NCBI RefSeq assembly: GCF_009604425.1 | Contig: NZ_WEGI01000010.1 | Location: forward strand, 1-64,000 | From: Nocardia aurantia | GTDB taxonomy: Bacteria; Actinomycetota; Actinomycetes; Mycobacteriales; Mycobacteriaceae | Direction: 5' to 3' | Length of the DNA stretch: 64,000 nucleotides | Shown here: piece by piece, positions 42,969 through 51,637 of the stretch | Position numbering within the stretch: position 1 is the stretch's first letter | Layout of the letters: each line of letters starts with the position of its first letter | Notes under the pieces: generated by a model | What the model was told of the DNA's origin: nothing | What the model saw: the letters and a program-made list of their open reading frames with translations, nothing else | Database searches by the model: none | Program-made: the position numbers and the translations under genes

Positions 42969-42999
42969 ACATTAACACGCTCTACCCCTGTCGTACCAA
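42969..42999 (-). promoter_or_regulatory. Possible promoter of tRNA-Val(CAC)
   Basis: On the minus strand TTGGTA (42999-42994) and TAATGT (42974-42969) are 19 bases apart, about 50 bases upstream of the tRNA. The -10 is identical to that of the divergent tRNA-Gly promoter. Confidence 0.4.
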
Positions 43000-43125
43000 A
43001 TCGCGTCTCGACCTGGTGGTTCGTGTGCCGTAAGGGGGGTGGCGGGTGGGGTGGGTGTGGAAGGTGGTTCCGAGCTGCTGAACGACATGGTTGTAATTCC
43101 GATTTACCCCCTCTCACCAGGCGAT

Positions 43126-43155
43126 TTGTTGCTTGCGTGTGGGGTGGGCTAATGT
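43126..43155 (+). promoter_or_regulatory. Probable promoter of the tRNA-Gly-Cys-Val operon
   Basis: TTGTTG (43126-43131) and TAATGT (43150-43155) are 18 bases apart, 65 bases before tRNA-Gly. The roughly 300 bases between the divergent tRNA transcripts (42920-43219) hold these promoters and no gene that I can support. Confidence 0.5.
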
Positions 43156-43219
43156 TCTCTCTCGCAGCCGGATGGCACGAAAAGAGCCGCCGGAAGCCGG
43201 GTCGCGGGGAGCGCGATGT

Positions 43220-43292
43220 GCGGATGTAGCGCAGTTGGTAGCGCATCACCTTGCCAAGGTGAGGGTCGCGGGTTCGAATCCCGTCATCCGCT
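43220..43292 (+). tRNA. tRNA-Gly (GCC anticodon)
   Basis: Acceptor GCGGATG pairs with CATCCGC. The D-arm contains TAGCGCAGTTGGTAGCGC, the anticodon loop TTGCCAA gives GCC, and the T-arm contains GGTTCGAATCC. CCA is not encoded. It is the first of three plus-strand tRNAs. Confidence 0.95.
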
Positions 43293-43315
43293 CGAAGGCC
43301 AACCCGGCCCTGGTT

Positions 43316-43386
43316 GGCGGTGTGGCCGAGTGGTGAGGCAACGGCCTGCAAAGCCGTGCACACGGGTTCGATTCCCGTCGCCGCCT
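43316..43386 (+). tRNA. tRNA-Cys (GCA anticodon)
   Basis: Acceptor GGCGGTG pairs with CGCCGCC with one G-T pair. The anticodon loop CTGCAAA gives GCA, and the T-arm contains GGTTCGATTCC. It lies 23 bases after tRNA-Gly. Confidence 0.95.
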
Positions 43387-43404
43387 CTAAAAAAGGCGAA
43401 CCAC

Positions 43405-43476
43405 GCGCGATTAGCTCAGCGGGAGAGCGCTTCCCTGACACGGAAGAGGTCACTGGTTCAATCCCAGTATCGCGCA
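43405..43476 (+). tRNA. tRNA-Val (GAC anticodon)
   Basis: Acceptor GCGCGAT pairs with ATCGCGC, the anticodon loop CTGACAC gives GAC, and the T-arm contains GGTTCAATCCC. It shares its D-arm sequence with the minus-strand tRNA-Val but has a different anticodon and acceptor, so it is not a duplicate. Confidence 0.95.
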
Positions 43477-43488
43477 CTGAAGGAAATG

Positions 43489-43528
43489 GCAGGTCAGCAC
43501 TGGTTTCGGCCGGTCTGGCCTGCTTTTT
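43489..43528 (+). terminator. Rho-independent terminator after the tRNA operon
   Basis: GCAGGTCAG (43489-43497) pairs with CTGGCCTGC (43515-43523) with one G-T pair, followed directly by TTTTT. Confidence 0.75.
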
Positions 43529-43625
43529 CATTTCCGAAATCCGCTGGTGTGCCGAGCGGTCCACGCCGTCGTCCCCGAGCCGCCGGGGCCGGCCGATGTC
43601 GAGTTGTCGGGTCGTCCATCGGCGG

Positions 43626-44423
43626 TCATCGGGGTGGCGGGGTGGTGGGGTCGAGGCCGAGGGAGCGGATTTCCGAGTGGGATTTGCCTGCGAGTTTTCG
43701 GCCCAGTAAGGGTCTGGATTCGCGGTGGATGTATACGCCCAGGGGTTCGGCGGCGAGGGGTTCTTCCCAGCCTCGGTACAGTGCCGTCACTCGGAGGGTG
43801 AATCCGACTGCGAAGGCGATGAGGGTGCACCAGAGGGTGGCGAGGCCGGTGGCGTCGATGATGAGCCACGTCACGGAGGTGACCACGGTGGTGGTGACGA
43901 ACAGTTCGCCTTGAATGAATTGTTTCGGGGTCACGCCGCAGGTGAGGTCGATGATGTAGCGGCCCGCTGTCGGGCCGACTACTCCTACCGCCACCGCGCC
44001 CAATATCGGTACGTGGTGCTCGGTGGCCTTCTGCACGCCGACGATGGCGTACCACGGCAGGGCGGTGGAGGTCACGAACTGGAACAGACCTTCCCGGAAC
44101 AATTGACCTTTCGCGTAGCTGAGTAGATATCCCAGCGTGCCCGCGGCGAGCGACAGGACGATGAACGCCGGATTGAGCAGTGCCACCGGGATCTCGCTGA
44201 GCAGGACGTCGCGGGCCACTCCGCCACCGATGCCGCCGATGACGGCCATCAGCAGGATTCCGGATACGGTGAAATTGCGGAAATGGTCGGGGCGGCGTGC
44301 CAGCAGTGCGCCGTTCAACGCGTTCGTCGTGGCGGCGATGAGGTCGAAGACGCGGTGCTCCCCGGTGAACACCATGTGGCCGAAGCCGATCTCGGGGACC
44401 GCGATTGACATCATCTGCTGCAC
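43626..44423 (-). CDS. TRIC/UPF0126-type membrane channel protein
   Basis: This is a 265-residue membrane protein with about seven helices. The family hallmark repeats are present: VFDLIAATTNALNGALLARR, then AVIGGIGGGVARDVLLSE, and the second half AVGVVGPTAGRYIIDLTCGV. Bacterial TRIC/YadS-type proteins are trimeric cation channels; physiological role is unclear. The start is GTG 44423 after GAGGAGATG; ATG 44414 or 44411 are options. It lies 69 bases after the formylglycine-generating enzyme, on the same strand, so it may be the last gene of the sulfatase operon. Confidence 0.85.
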   Translation of the reverse strand: MQQMMSIAVPEIGFGHMVFTGEHRVFDLIAATTNALNGALLARRPDHFRNFTVSGILLMAVIGGIGGGVARDVLLSEIPVALLNPAFIVLSLAAGTLGYLLSYAKGQLFREGLFQFVTSTALPWYAIVGVQKATEHHVPILGAVAVGVVGPTAGRYIIDLTCGVTPKQFIQGELFVTTTVVTSVTWLIIDATGLATLWCTLIAFAVGFTLRVTALYRGWEEPLAAEPLGVYIHRESRPLLGRKLAGKSHSEIRSLGLDPTTPPPR

Positions 44424-44492
44424 TCGGACATCTCCTCGATTCCGTGTCCGGCCGGCTTCGGGTCCGGCCGCTCGTCGTTGTCGCCGGGTCGT

Positions 44493-45425
44493 TCAGTGTG
44501 CCGATGGTTCGCCGAGGCACCGGAATCCGATGTGGCTCATGCCCGTATCGATCATCTGCGGACGGCGCGCGGCGGGGCGGTAGCGGCGGCAGTAGCTGTC
44601 GGCGCAGAGATGGGAGCCGCCCTTGATCACCTTGCGGGGGATGCGGAATCGGGGTTGGCTGTCGTCGAAGCTGTCGGACATGCTGGGGCCGTGCGGGTTA
44701 CGGGGGGCGCAGCAGGAGGGCGGTGGATCGTGGCGGTCGGTGTACCAGTCGGTGGTCCACTCCCAGACGTTTCCGGCCATGTCGTAGAGGCCATAGGCGT
44801 TGGGGGAGAACGAGCCTGGGGCGGTCGTCCGGCCGTATCCGGGGTCCGCTCGCCACGGGAACCTGCCGTGCCAGTAGTTCGCCAGTCGCTGTCCGGCGCG
44901 TTCGGGGGCGTCGCCCCAGACGTATTCGGCTCCGTCGAGTCCTCCGCGCGCGGCCGCCTCCCATTGGGCCTCCGACGGTAGCGACCGCCCCGCCCACCGG
45001 GCGTAGGCCTGCGCGTCCTCGAACGCGATGTGGACCACCGGGTGGTCGCCGCGGCCGTCGAGCGCGGAGCCGGGTCCTTCGGGATGTTTCCAGCACGCGC
45101 CGGGGGTCCAGGTCCACCACTGGTCGATGTGGCGCAGATCGACGGGACCGGGGGTGGGTGTGAAGACCAGCGAGCCCGGTTGCAGGTTCTGCGCGGGGGC
45201 TCCGGGGTAGTCGGCGGGATCCAGGGGGCGTTCGGCGATGGTGCGGTAGCCGGTGTCGGCGACGAACAGCGCGTACCGGTCGTTGGTGACCGGGGTGGTC
45301 TCGATGGTGAAGGCGTCGAGTTCCACGCGGCGGGCGGGAGCTTCTTCTGGATAGTGCCGGTCGGATCCCATGGTGAAGACCTGGGCGGGAATCTGCCGGA
45401 CTTCGGTGCGGGTCGCGGTGTCCAC
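44493..45425 (-). CDS. Formylglycine-generating enzyme (sulfatase-modifying factor family)
   Basis: This is a 310-residue protein of the SUMF1/FGE family, which oxidises the active-site Cys of sulfatases to formylglycine. It shows VFTMGSDRHYPEEAPAR, IETTPVTNDRYALFV, HPVVHIAFEDAQAYARWAG, RSLPSEAQWEAAARGG, NVWEWTTDWY and the copper/catalytic Cys pair in GGSHLCADSYCRRYRPAARR, ending HIGFRC. The redox cysteines needed for activity are present. It is encoded 21 bases after the HAD gene and downstream of a sulfatase, its obvious client. Confidence 0.93.
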   Translation of the reverse strand: MDTATRTEVRQIPAQVFTMGSDRHYPEEAPARRVELDAFTIETTPVTNDRYALFVADTGYRTIAERPLDPADYPGAPAQNLQPGSLVFTPTPGPVDLRHIDQWWTWTPGACWKHPEGPGSALDGRGDHPVVHIAFEDAQAYARWAGRSLPSEAQWEAAARGGLDGAEYVWGDAPERAGQRLANYWHGRFPWRADPGYGRTTAPGSFSPNAYGLYDMAGNVWEWTTDWYTDRHDPPPSCCAPRNPHGPSMSDSFDDSQPRFRIPRKVIKGGSHLCADSYCRRYRPAARRPQMIDTGMSHIGFRCLGEPSAH

Positions 45426-45446
45426 GGGTGTCCTTCGCTGGCGGGG

Positions 45447-46382
45447 TCAGGCGGGGGCGAAGATATCGAGCCAGTCGTTTTTCATGCTCACCATGGTCCA
45501 TCCGAGACGCTGGGCTCGGGCCAGCACCTCTTCCGCACCCGCGGTGTAGGCGAATTCGCGTTCGGTGTCGTCGTGCGCGACGAGGATCGGCAATGTGGGG
45601 CGGTGCTGGGCGGACGTGTACGACAGCATCGGCAGGTCGCCGTTGGAGTTTCCGACCGCCAGGATGGGGCGGCGGCCGATTCTGCTCCAGATCCGGATCG
45701 GTTTCTCGGGGCCTTCGTCGAAGAAATCCATCGCCGCCTTGTACACCAGATCGCTGTCCTCGCCGCGGTCGCGATAGGTCAGGCCCACGGCGCTGCCGAT
45801 GATCCGCTCCGGCGGTACACCGTAGAGCGTTCCGGCGATCGGGCGCATGAAATCCCGGTCGCCGCCGGAGGCGATATAGGTCGTGAAACCCCGGTCGCCG
45901 AGGTAGCCGAGCAGTTCGACCATGGGCCGGTAACCACAGCCGCGATAGGGCCGGTGCAGCGTGGGATGGGCGGCGTGCGCGAAGAATTCGAGCACCCGGG
46001 TCTGGTAGTCCTCGACGGAGAGGGTGTCGAAGGCCGCGGTCACCGCGTTCATCAGCAGGGTCAGATTCGTGTCGTCGCCCCGATAGTGCTCGACCATCGC
46101 CGCGCCGAACCACGCGAAGTCGTGTTCGCCAGCGGCCTGCCACGGCTGGCGGGTGCGCAGGACCGGATCGGCGGCGGCGAGGTCGGCGAGGCGCTGGATG
46201 ATGAAATCCAGTTGGATGGGCATGGGTTTCTCACACCAGAGCGTGCCGTCGTTGTCGAACACCGCCACCCGGTCCGCCGGCTCGACGAAGTCGGACCCGC
46301 CGGGTGTGGTGACGCGCTCGACGAAAGCGACGATCGCGGACTCGGCCGGACCGTCGGCCCACGATGTCAGTGCGGTGGGCAT
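45447..46382 (-). CDS. HAD-superfamily hydrolase
   Basis: This is a 311-residue protein. HAD motif I is VAVFDNDGTLWCEKP near residue 40, motif II is YIASGGDRDFMRPIA near 170, and motif IV is RRPILAVGNSNGDLPML near 230. It has a long cap domain after motif I. It belongs to the phosphoserine-phosphatase-like HAD branch seen beside arylsulfatases and FGE in actinobacteria. Its substrate is unknown. It starts eight bases after the sulfatase stop, so it is in one operon with it. Confidence 0.87.
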   Translation of the reverse strand: MPTALTSWADGPAESAIVAFVERVTTPGGSDFVEPADRVAVFDNDGTLWCEKPMPIQLDFIIQRLADLAAADPVLRTRQPWQAAGEHDFAWFGAAMVEHYRGDDTNLTLLMNAVTAAFDTLSVEDYQTRVLEFFAHAAHPTLHRPYRGCGYRPMVELLGYLGDRGFTTYIASGGDRDFMRPIAGTLYGVPPERIIGSAVGLTYRDRGEDSDLVYKAAMDFFDEGPEKPIRIWSRIGRRPILAVGNSNGDLPMLSYTSAQHRPTLPILVAHDDTEREFAYTAGAEEVLARAQRLGWTMVSMKNDWLDIFAPA

Positions 46383-46390
46383 GTCCGGGT

Positions 46391-47929
46391 TCAGTCGCGA
46401 GCCAGGTATTCGTTGAGTTTTTTCACCGCGTGGTCGACGGTGAACGTCGCGGGCTCCTGGCGGGGCGGGAATTGTTTGAAGGTGTCGAGGAATTCGGTGC
46501 AGATCGCGGTGCCGTAGGCGGTGATGTAGTCGTGGTCGAGGAACCAGTCCCAGTAGGTGTTGGAGGTGACGTCGGCACGCTCGAACGGGTCCGTGCGCAG
46601 ATTGAAGATCTTCGGCAGGCGCAACGGGGTGAACGGCTCGGCCCACAATTCCAGGGTGCCCCGGGCGCGTTGTTCCATGAACACGATCTTCCAGTTGTCG
46701 AACCGGATCCCGAGCACGTCGCCGTCGTCGGAGAAATAGATCATGCCCTGCCGTGGGGAATGCTCGACCTCGCCGGTCAGATAGGGGAGCAGATTGTAGC
46801 CGTCGATGTGGACCCGGAAGGTTTTCCCGCCGACGGTGTGCCCGTGGGCGAGCTTGTCGATGATATCGGGCTCCCCGGCCGCGGCCAGCAGGGTCGGCAG
46901 CCAATCGTGGTGCTGGACGATCTCGTTGGACACCGTCCGGGCGGCGATCCGCCCCGGCCACCGGATGATCTCCGGCACCCGGAAGGCGCCCTCCCAGTTG
47001 GTGTCCTTCTCGCTGCGGAACGGGGTGGTGGCGGCATCGGGCCAGGTGTTGGCGTGCGGACCGTTGTCGGTGCTGTAGATGACCAGGGTGTCCTCGGCGA
47101 GGCCGAGGGTGTCGAGCGCGTCGAGTACCCGCCCGACGTTCTCGTCGTGGTCGACCATCGTGTCGTGGTACGGCGACTGCCAGCGCCCGGCCCGGCCGAG
47201 GCTCTCGGGTTTGGTGTGGGTCCGCAGGTGCATGTGGGTGGTGTTCATCCACACGAAGAACGGTGTGCCCGCCCGGTGCTGCCTGGTGATGAAATCGATT
47301 GTCGCATCGGTGATCTCGTCGTCGATGGTGAGCATCCGCTGCTTGTTCAGCGGGCCCGTGTCCTCGATGCGCTGCTTGCCGTGCGGCCCGTAGCGCGGGT
47401 CCACCTCGCCGGTGTCGTGCTCGGTCGCCCACGAACGGATGACCCCGCGAGGCAGCGCGAGTTCGTGCAATTTCGGGTAGCGGCGGGCATCGGGATAGTC
47501 GGGCAGTTCCGGTTCTTCCTCGGCGTTGAGGTGATACAGATTGCCGAAGAATTCGTCGAATCCGTGCGTGGTGGGCAGGTATTTGTTGAGGTCGCCGAGG
47601 TGGTTTTTGCCGAACTGCCCGGTGGCGTAGCCCAGGGGTTTCAGCAACTCCGCGATCGTCGGATCCTGCTCGGACAACCCGACATCCGCGCCCGGTACGC
47701 CGACCTTGCTCATCCCGGTGCGATAGACGCTCTGCCCGGTGATGAACGAGGCGCGACCGGCCGTGCAGGACTGCTCACCGTAGGAATCGGTGAATTTCAT
47801 TCCCTCCACCGCGAGCCGGTCGATATTCGGGGTGCGATACCCCATCAGGCCCTCGCTGTAGCAGCTCAGATTGCTGATTCCGATATCGTCGCCCCAGATC
47901 ACCAGGATGTTCGGCTTCGAACCCGCCAT
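46391..47929 (-). CDS. Arylsulfatase (formylglycine-dependent), CxAxR motif
   Basis: This is a 512-residue protein from ATG 47929 (MAGSKPNILVIWGDDIGISN) with GAGGAG upstream. Metal ligands are seen in WGDDIG, and the modification site is EQSCTAGRASFITGQ. Further family motifs are TGQFGKNHLGD and VIYSTDNGPHANTWPD. The Cys is followed by T-A-G-R, that is CxAxR instead of the common CxPxR. No signal peptide is present, so it acts in the cytoplasm or leaves by another route. It hydrolyses sulfate esters after maturation by the FGE encoded two genes downstream. Confidence 0.92.
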   Translation of the reverse strand: MAGSKPNILVIWGDDIGISNLSCYSEGLMGYRTPNIDRLAVEGMKFTDSYGEQSCTAGRASFITGQSVYRTGMSKVGVPGADVGLSEQDPTIAELLKPLGYATGQFGKNHLGDLNKYLPTTHGFDEFFGNLYHLNAEEEPELPDYPDARRYPKLHELALPRGVIRSWATEHDTGEVDPRYGPHGKQRIEDTGPLNKQRMLTIDDEITDATIDFITRQHRAGTPFFVWMNTTHMHLRTHTKPESLGRAGRWQSPYHDTMVDHDENVGRVLDALDTLGLAEDTLVIYSTDNGPHANTWPDAATTPFRSEKDTNWEGAFRVPEIIRWPGRIAARTVSNEIVQHHDWLPTLLAAAGEPDIIDKLAHGHTVGGKTFRVHIDGYNLLPYLTGEVEHSPRQGMIYFSDDGDVLGIRFDNWKIVFMEQRARGTLELWAEPFTPLRLPKIFNLRTDPFERADVTSNTYWDWFLDHDYITAYGTAICTEFLDTFKQFPPRQEPATFTVDHAVKKLNEYLARD

Positions 47930-48113
47930 CACGCGCTCCTCACGTCCGAACGCGAGCCGCCGACGCGCTGTATCGCCTTCCACGGCCGGCCCGCGTTCAC
48001 CAACAAGGGACCACTGGATCTTCGACACTATCGCCCGAGCAACGAGCCAGCATACGCCGCCGGCCCCGGGTCCGGTGGCAGCGGCCCGGCCCGGATCGGT
48101 GTGCCGTGGTCGA

Positions 48114-48500
48114 TCAGTATTCGAAGTGGCCGTCGGGCGGCGGGTCGTCGACTCGATCGCCGGGCCGCCGCCGGTCACGGTGCCGTGATCTCAGCCCGGC
48201 GACCGCGGCCACTGCCGTGACGGCCAGTACATGGGCGGCCAGCAGCACCAGGAAAGGGCACAGGAATCCCGCGTCGGTGACCGCGCCACGGTCGCTCACG
48301 CAATACAGCGTGTAGTTCGTCGAGGTGCCCTCGGAATCGTGTGTCGTGTCCGACACCACGATCGGCTCGCGGTACGGCGGCGAACAGAAAAGTGGCGCAG
48401 TCAATTTCGCTTCGCCGGGCCAGATCGACACCGGGATCACGGTGCTGATCGCACCGACCCCGACCCCGGTCGCGAGTGAGGTCCGCAGCAGTCCGGCCAT
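48114..48500 (-). CDS. Small membrane protein of unknown function
   Basis: This is a 128-residue protein. Two hydrophobic helices (TSLATGVGVGAISTVIPVSI near 8-27 and LCPFLVLLAAHVLAVTAVAAV near 79-100) flank an exported loop with two Cys, and a basic, Asp-rich tail follows. It starts three bases after the stop of the lipoprotein gene, so the two are one operon. The 185 bases between its stop and the sulfatase start have no gene. Confidence 0.65.
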   Translation of the reverse strand: MAGLLRTSLATGVGVGAISTVIPVSIWPGEAKLTAPLFCSPPYREPIVVSDTTHDSEGTSTNYTLYCVSDRGAVTDAGFLCPFLVLLAAHVLAVTAVAAVAGLRSRHRDRRRPGDRVDDPPPDGHFEY

Positions 48501-48503
48501 CGG

Positions 48504-49157
48504 TCAGGCCTGCCGGACGCGGAGAAAGGCGCCGGTCCGATCGAACTCCACGATCATCTCCGACCGGGGCGAGACCACGTTGGCGACCATTCGTATCTCC
48601 TGTCCGAACCGGCTGACCAGGATTACGCTCACCACGGCGTCGTCCAGGCCGCTACGGGTCAGTGCCGTGTCTACGACGGCCTCGAGCCGCGACAGGCCGG
48701 ACACCTCGGTCACGGGGAAGTTCTCGCTGTCGAGGTCGTCGAACACCGACACCCGGACCGGCTGCGGCGCGCTGAGAGCACCGAGTGCGTACGAGTAGTC
48801 GTCGAGCCGCTCGGACCGCTGGGGATCACGAACACGTATGTGCAGCACCGGTTCTCGGGACGACAGATCCTCTCGGCCGGCGAGGAATCGAGTCACCTGT
48901 GGCGGCTGCTCGTTCACCACCAGCCGGAACTGCCGGGAGTCCGGCGCGGTCAGCAACAGTACATTCGCGTCGATGTCGTTCACGCCCAACCTGGTTCGCA
49001 ATGCCGTGATCGCATCGCGGGGCAGTTCGCTGACCAATCCTCCGCCCCGGGCGCGCATCCGCTGTTCGAAATCGGCCCGATCCACGGCCCCGACGCACCC
49101 GCTCACCGCGACCAGGACGAGACATGATGCGGCCCAGGCCATCCAGCGTCGAGACAT
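48504..49157 (-). CDS. Lipoprotein of unknown function
   Basis: This is a 217-residue protein from ATG 49157 (MSRRWMAWAASCLVLVAVSG). The lipobox is VSGC at residues 18-21, so the mature protein is anchored outside the membrane. The exported part has repeated beta patterns (NVLLLTAPDSRQFRLVVNEQ, PVLHIRVRDPQRSERLDD). It has no recognised domain; the shape recalls small periplasmic lipoproteins of mycolic-acid bacteria. Confidence 0.7.
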   Translation of the reverse strand: MSRRWMAWAASCLVLVAVSGCVGAVDRADFEQRMRARGGGLVSELPRDAITALRTRLGVNDIDANVLLLTAPDSRQFRLVVNEQPPQVTRFLAGREDLSSREPVLHIRVRDPQRSERLDDYSYALGALSAPQPVRVSVFDDLDSENFPVTEVSGLSRLEAVVDTALTRSGLDDAVVSVILVSRFGQEIRMVANVVSPRSEMIVEFDRTGAFLRVRQA

Positions 49158-49226
49158 GTCCGAATCGTAGTGCCGCACGTCGGTACGGATCGGGTCCGGG
49201 TGGTTTTCGGCCGCGGCGTCGTCACC

Positions 49227-50135
49227 TCAGCGGGCGGCGGGTTTGCGGGTCAGCCGGAGCAAGGCGAGTCCGGCGAGGGGGACCATCGTGAAAAGCGCGC
49301 TCGCCAAGGACGCTTGGTAGATGTCTTCCGTGACGAACCGGCGGTCGCCGCGAATCACGATGTCGTCGTGGGCGTACGGGCGTGAGGCGTATGGCACGAA
49401 CGCGCTGAGCAGCCAGATGAGGCACGGCACCAGGAGACCGGCACGGACGGTCGTCGATTGTGCTGGGAGGACGCGTCGTTCGACCAGGGCGAACAGCTGG
49501 CAGATCACCCAGCCGGTCAGTAGCCAGCCCAGGAAATTGGTCAGGGGCACGCCGAACTGGCCGCTCGGCGACGCGTAGGAATACAGGCCGCGGACCGTGC
49601 CGGCCACGGGGTCCAGGACGAAGTCGTATCCGCCGAGCACGAAGGCCGCGACGAGCGGCGTGGTGAAGCGGTCCCGGGTCTCGATCACGCCGGATTCGCC
49701 GCGGGTGAGCGCGCGGGCGACCGTCCACGCCAGCCAGGCCAGGACGACCCAGCCGGCCACGACGGGGATGGGGACGCCCAGGGGTGCGGGTCCGGCGGTG
49801 TGGTGTGTGTAGTGCCCGAAGGGGAATCCGGTGGCGATACTGCACGCCTCGGCGAGGAAACTCACGACGGCCGCGATCGCCACGAAGACGACGAGCCCCC
49901 GGGCTCGGTATGCCGTCCATGCGGAGACGGCGGCCACGATGACGAGGGCGAGGGCCTGGATCGCTTCCCCGGCGGTCGCGACCGGCGATCGCGGTGCGGG
50001 CAGGGTCATCAGCACCGCGGTCAGCCATGCCCCCGCGGCGATCCACAACACTGCCGCACCGCGACCGGAACGAGGGCGGGAGGCGGTCGTGCCTTGCTCG
50101 ATCGGCTGACGAAAATTGTTCTGGGGCAATGACAC
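49227..50135 (-). CDS. Carotenoid-biosynthesis-type membrane protein (CruF-like)
   Basis: This is a 302-residue protein with about seven membrane helices. Its start is GTG 50135, five bases after GGTGGAGG; the frame is open to 50195. The signature SFLAEACSIATGFPFGHYTH and GVPIPVVAGWVVLAWLAWTV matches the CruF/carotenoid biosynthesis family (E..G..TG.PFG.Y), which hydrates carotenoid ends, and GGYDFVLDPVAG also fits. No other carotenoid gene is nearby, so a related but different hydratase or unknown role is possible. Confidence 0.72.
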   Translation of the reverse strand: MSLPQNNFRQPIEQGTTASRPRSGRGAAVLWIAAGAWLTAVLMTLPAPRSPVATAGEAIQALALVIVAAVSAWTAYRARGLVVFVAIAAVVSFLAEACSIATGFPFGHYTHHTAGPAPLGVPIPVVAGWVVLAWLAWTVARALTRGESGVIETRDRFTTPLVAAFVLGGYDFVLDPVAGTVRGLYSYASPSGQFGVPLTNFLGWLLTGWVICQLFALVERRVLPAQSTTVRAGLLVPCLIWLLSAFVPYASRPYAHDDIVIRGDRRFVTEDIYQASLASALFTMVPLAGLALLRLTRKPAAR

Positions 50136-50218
50136 AGGAACCTCCACCGTCGACAGTGGACGTTCTGCCGAAGCGTCCGTTCTGCACCCGGGCACTCAGG
50201 GTACAGGGGGAGTGGTCA

Positions 50219-50755
50219 TCAGTACAGACGGGTGTCCAGGCCGAGTGGCCGGGCGTACAGGCGGCTTTCGCACTCGTCGAATGTTGTGCCGGAAAGGAGA
50301 CAGTCGTTCAGGCCGCTCTGAACATCGCCGCTGGTGGGTGGTTCGTCGCAGAGGAGGCCGCACCGGAGATAGTCCGGCGCTTCGGTACCGTCCGGCATGC
50401 GGCAATCGCCGTTGTCGCAGGTATACGGGCGGGTGCTGGGATCGCGGGGCATGGGTTGCCGACTCAACGACCATACGAAGGCGTCGGTGCGGTCGACCGG
50501 TACACAATGGACGACTCGGCTGTCGGCCGGATGCCCGATTGTGCCCGGGGCGGTGCAGTGGGCCAGTAGAGGCACCGAGGGGCCCGGCGATACCAGTGGT
50601 GGCGTACCGGAGGCGCTACCGGACGGAAACGGTCCAGCGGCGGACGGCGCCATCGCCCCGAGCAGGAGCGCCACCAGTCCGACGGCGGCTGCTGTCAGTC
50701 GGAGTACGAATCGTTGTGATGCGGCGCCGGGCGAGTCGTCCCCTGCGTTGCTCAT
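50219..50755 (-). CDS. Secreted Cys-rich protein of unknown function
   Basis: This is a 178-residue protein from ATG 50755 (MSNAGDDSPGAASQRFVLRL). A membrane or signal segment AAAVGLVALLLGAMAPSAAG near 23-42 is followed by a short exported domain with eight Cys (TCDNGDCRMPDG, YLRCGLLCDEP), probably held by disulfides. No family is recognised. Confidence 0.6.
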   Translation of the reverse strand: MSNAGDDSPGAASQRFVLRLTAAAVGLVALLLGAMAPSAAGPFPSGSASGTPPLVSPGPSVPLLAHCTAPGTIGHPADSRVVHCVPVDRTDAFVWSLSRQPMPRDPSTRPYTCDNGDCRMPDGTEAPDYLRCGLLCDEPPTSGDVQSGLNDCLLSGTTFDECESRLYARPLGLDTRLY

Positions 50756-50886
50756 GACTCCATCGTCTCGCTCCATCGGTGCGAGTCAAGGGCGGCTACG
50801 ACGTCGCCGCGTGATCGGAATTCGCGCGCCGGGGACTTCCGTACGGCGGCGAATCGACTGGTCGGTGGGGCGCACCCGGTGTTGCG

Positions 50887-51564
50887 TCAGTGCGGGTCGG
50901 TGACCTCCGTGGGGATGTCGCGGTCCGGGGTCACGGTGTGACCGTCCGCGCCCAGGGTGAGGGTGACGGTCATCGGTCCGCCCGTGGGGCAGCAGCTGGG
51001 ATCGTCGTGCCCGAGCCAGCGGTATTCGATCTGGACGCTGCGGTCCGACGAACCGGCCACCGAGGTGTAGGCGGTCCACTTCCGGGTCGCGGTGCCCAGG
51101 AAACCCGCGTGGTCGAACAGCAGGACGTGCCACGGTGAACTTGCAGTGCCGCCCTCGGTGTCGGCCAGCACCCACATCAGTGCCGGGCACGAGCCGAGGG
51201 GGGCTTCGGTGCTCCGGTACGCAACGAATGTCGCGCCGGCGACGCTCGGTCCGATCTCGGCCAGTGCGGCTGTCACCACCGGCGACTTCGGATCCACGCA
51301 TGTGCCGTTGCCCGCGGTCGCAGGCACGCCGACGACCGCCGGCGTGGAAACCTGCCCGCCGGTGGCCGGCTGCTTGGTGACCTGCCCGCCGGTCGCCGAC
51401 TGTGTGGAAACCGGTCCGCCGGTGGCCGGCTGCGTAAACCCCGGTGCGGCTGGGGTGGGGGTGGTGGACGTTGTTTCGGATTGCCGAGTGGTCGTCCCGT
51501 CCTGGCACGCCGTGGTCAGTGCCAGCGTCGCGATCGCGATGACGACGCCTGCGATCCCCTTCAT
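50887..51564 (-). CDS. LppP/LprE-like lipoprotein
   Basis: This is a 225-residue protein from ATG 51564 (MKGIAGVVIAIATLALTTAC) with lipobox LTTAC. A low-complexity linker of near-perfect nine- to ten-residue repeats (QPATGGPVST, QSATGGQVTK, QPATGGQVST) follows. The folded domain (CVDPKSPVVTAALAEIG, VLADTEGGTASSPWHVLLFD, FLGTATRKW) matches the LppP/LprE family of mycobacterial lipoproteins. Function is unknown. The frame extends upstream but the signal peptide fixes this start. Confidence 0.78.
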   Translation of the reverse strand: MKGIAGVVIAIATLALTTACQDGTTTRQSETTSTTPTPAAPGFTQPATGGPVSTQSATGGQVTKQPATGGQVSTPAVVGVPATAGNGTCVDPKSPVVTAALAEIGPSVAGATFVAYRSTEAPLGSCPALMWVLADTEGGTASSPWHVLLFDHAGFLGTATRKWTAYTSVAGSSDRSVQIEYRWLGHDDPSCCPTGGPMTVTLTLGADGHTVTPDRDIPTEVTDPH

Positions 51565-51637
51565 GACATGCTCTCTTCCCTCGGTACCCGAATATCCCCA
51601 GCGGGGTGATCGGGGCTGCACACCCGCGCCGCGCATG

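Noticed and set aside
45447-47432. 661-codon fusion of HAD hydrolase with upstream sequence
   Set aside because: The upstream part is a shadow of the sulfatase gene; the HAD protein starts at ATG 46382.
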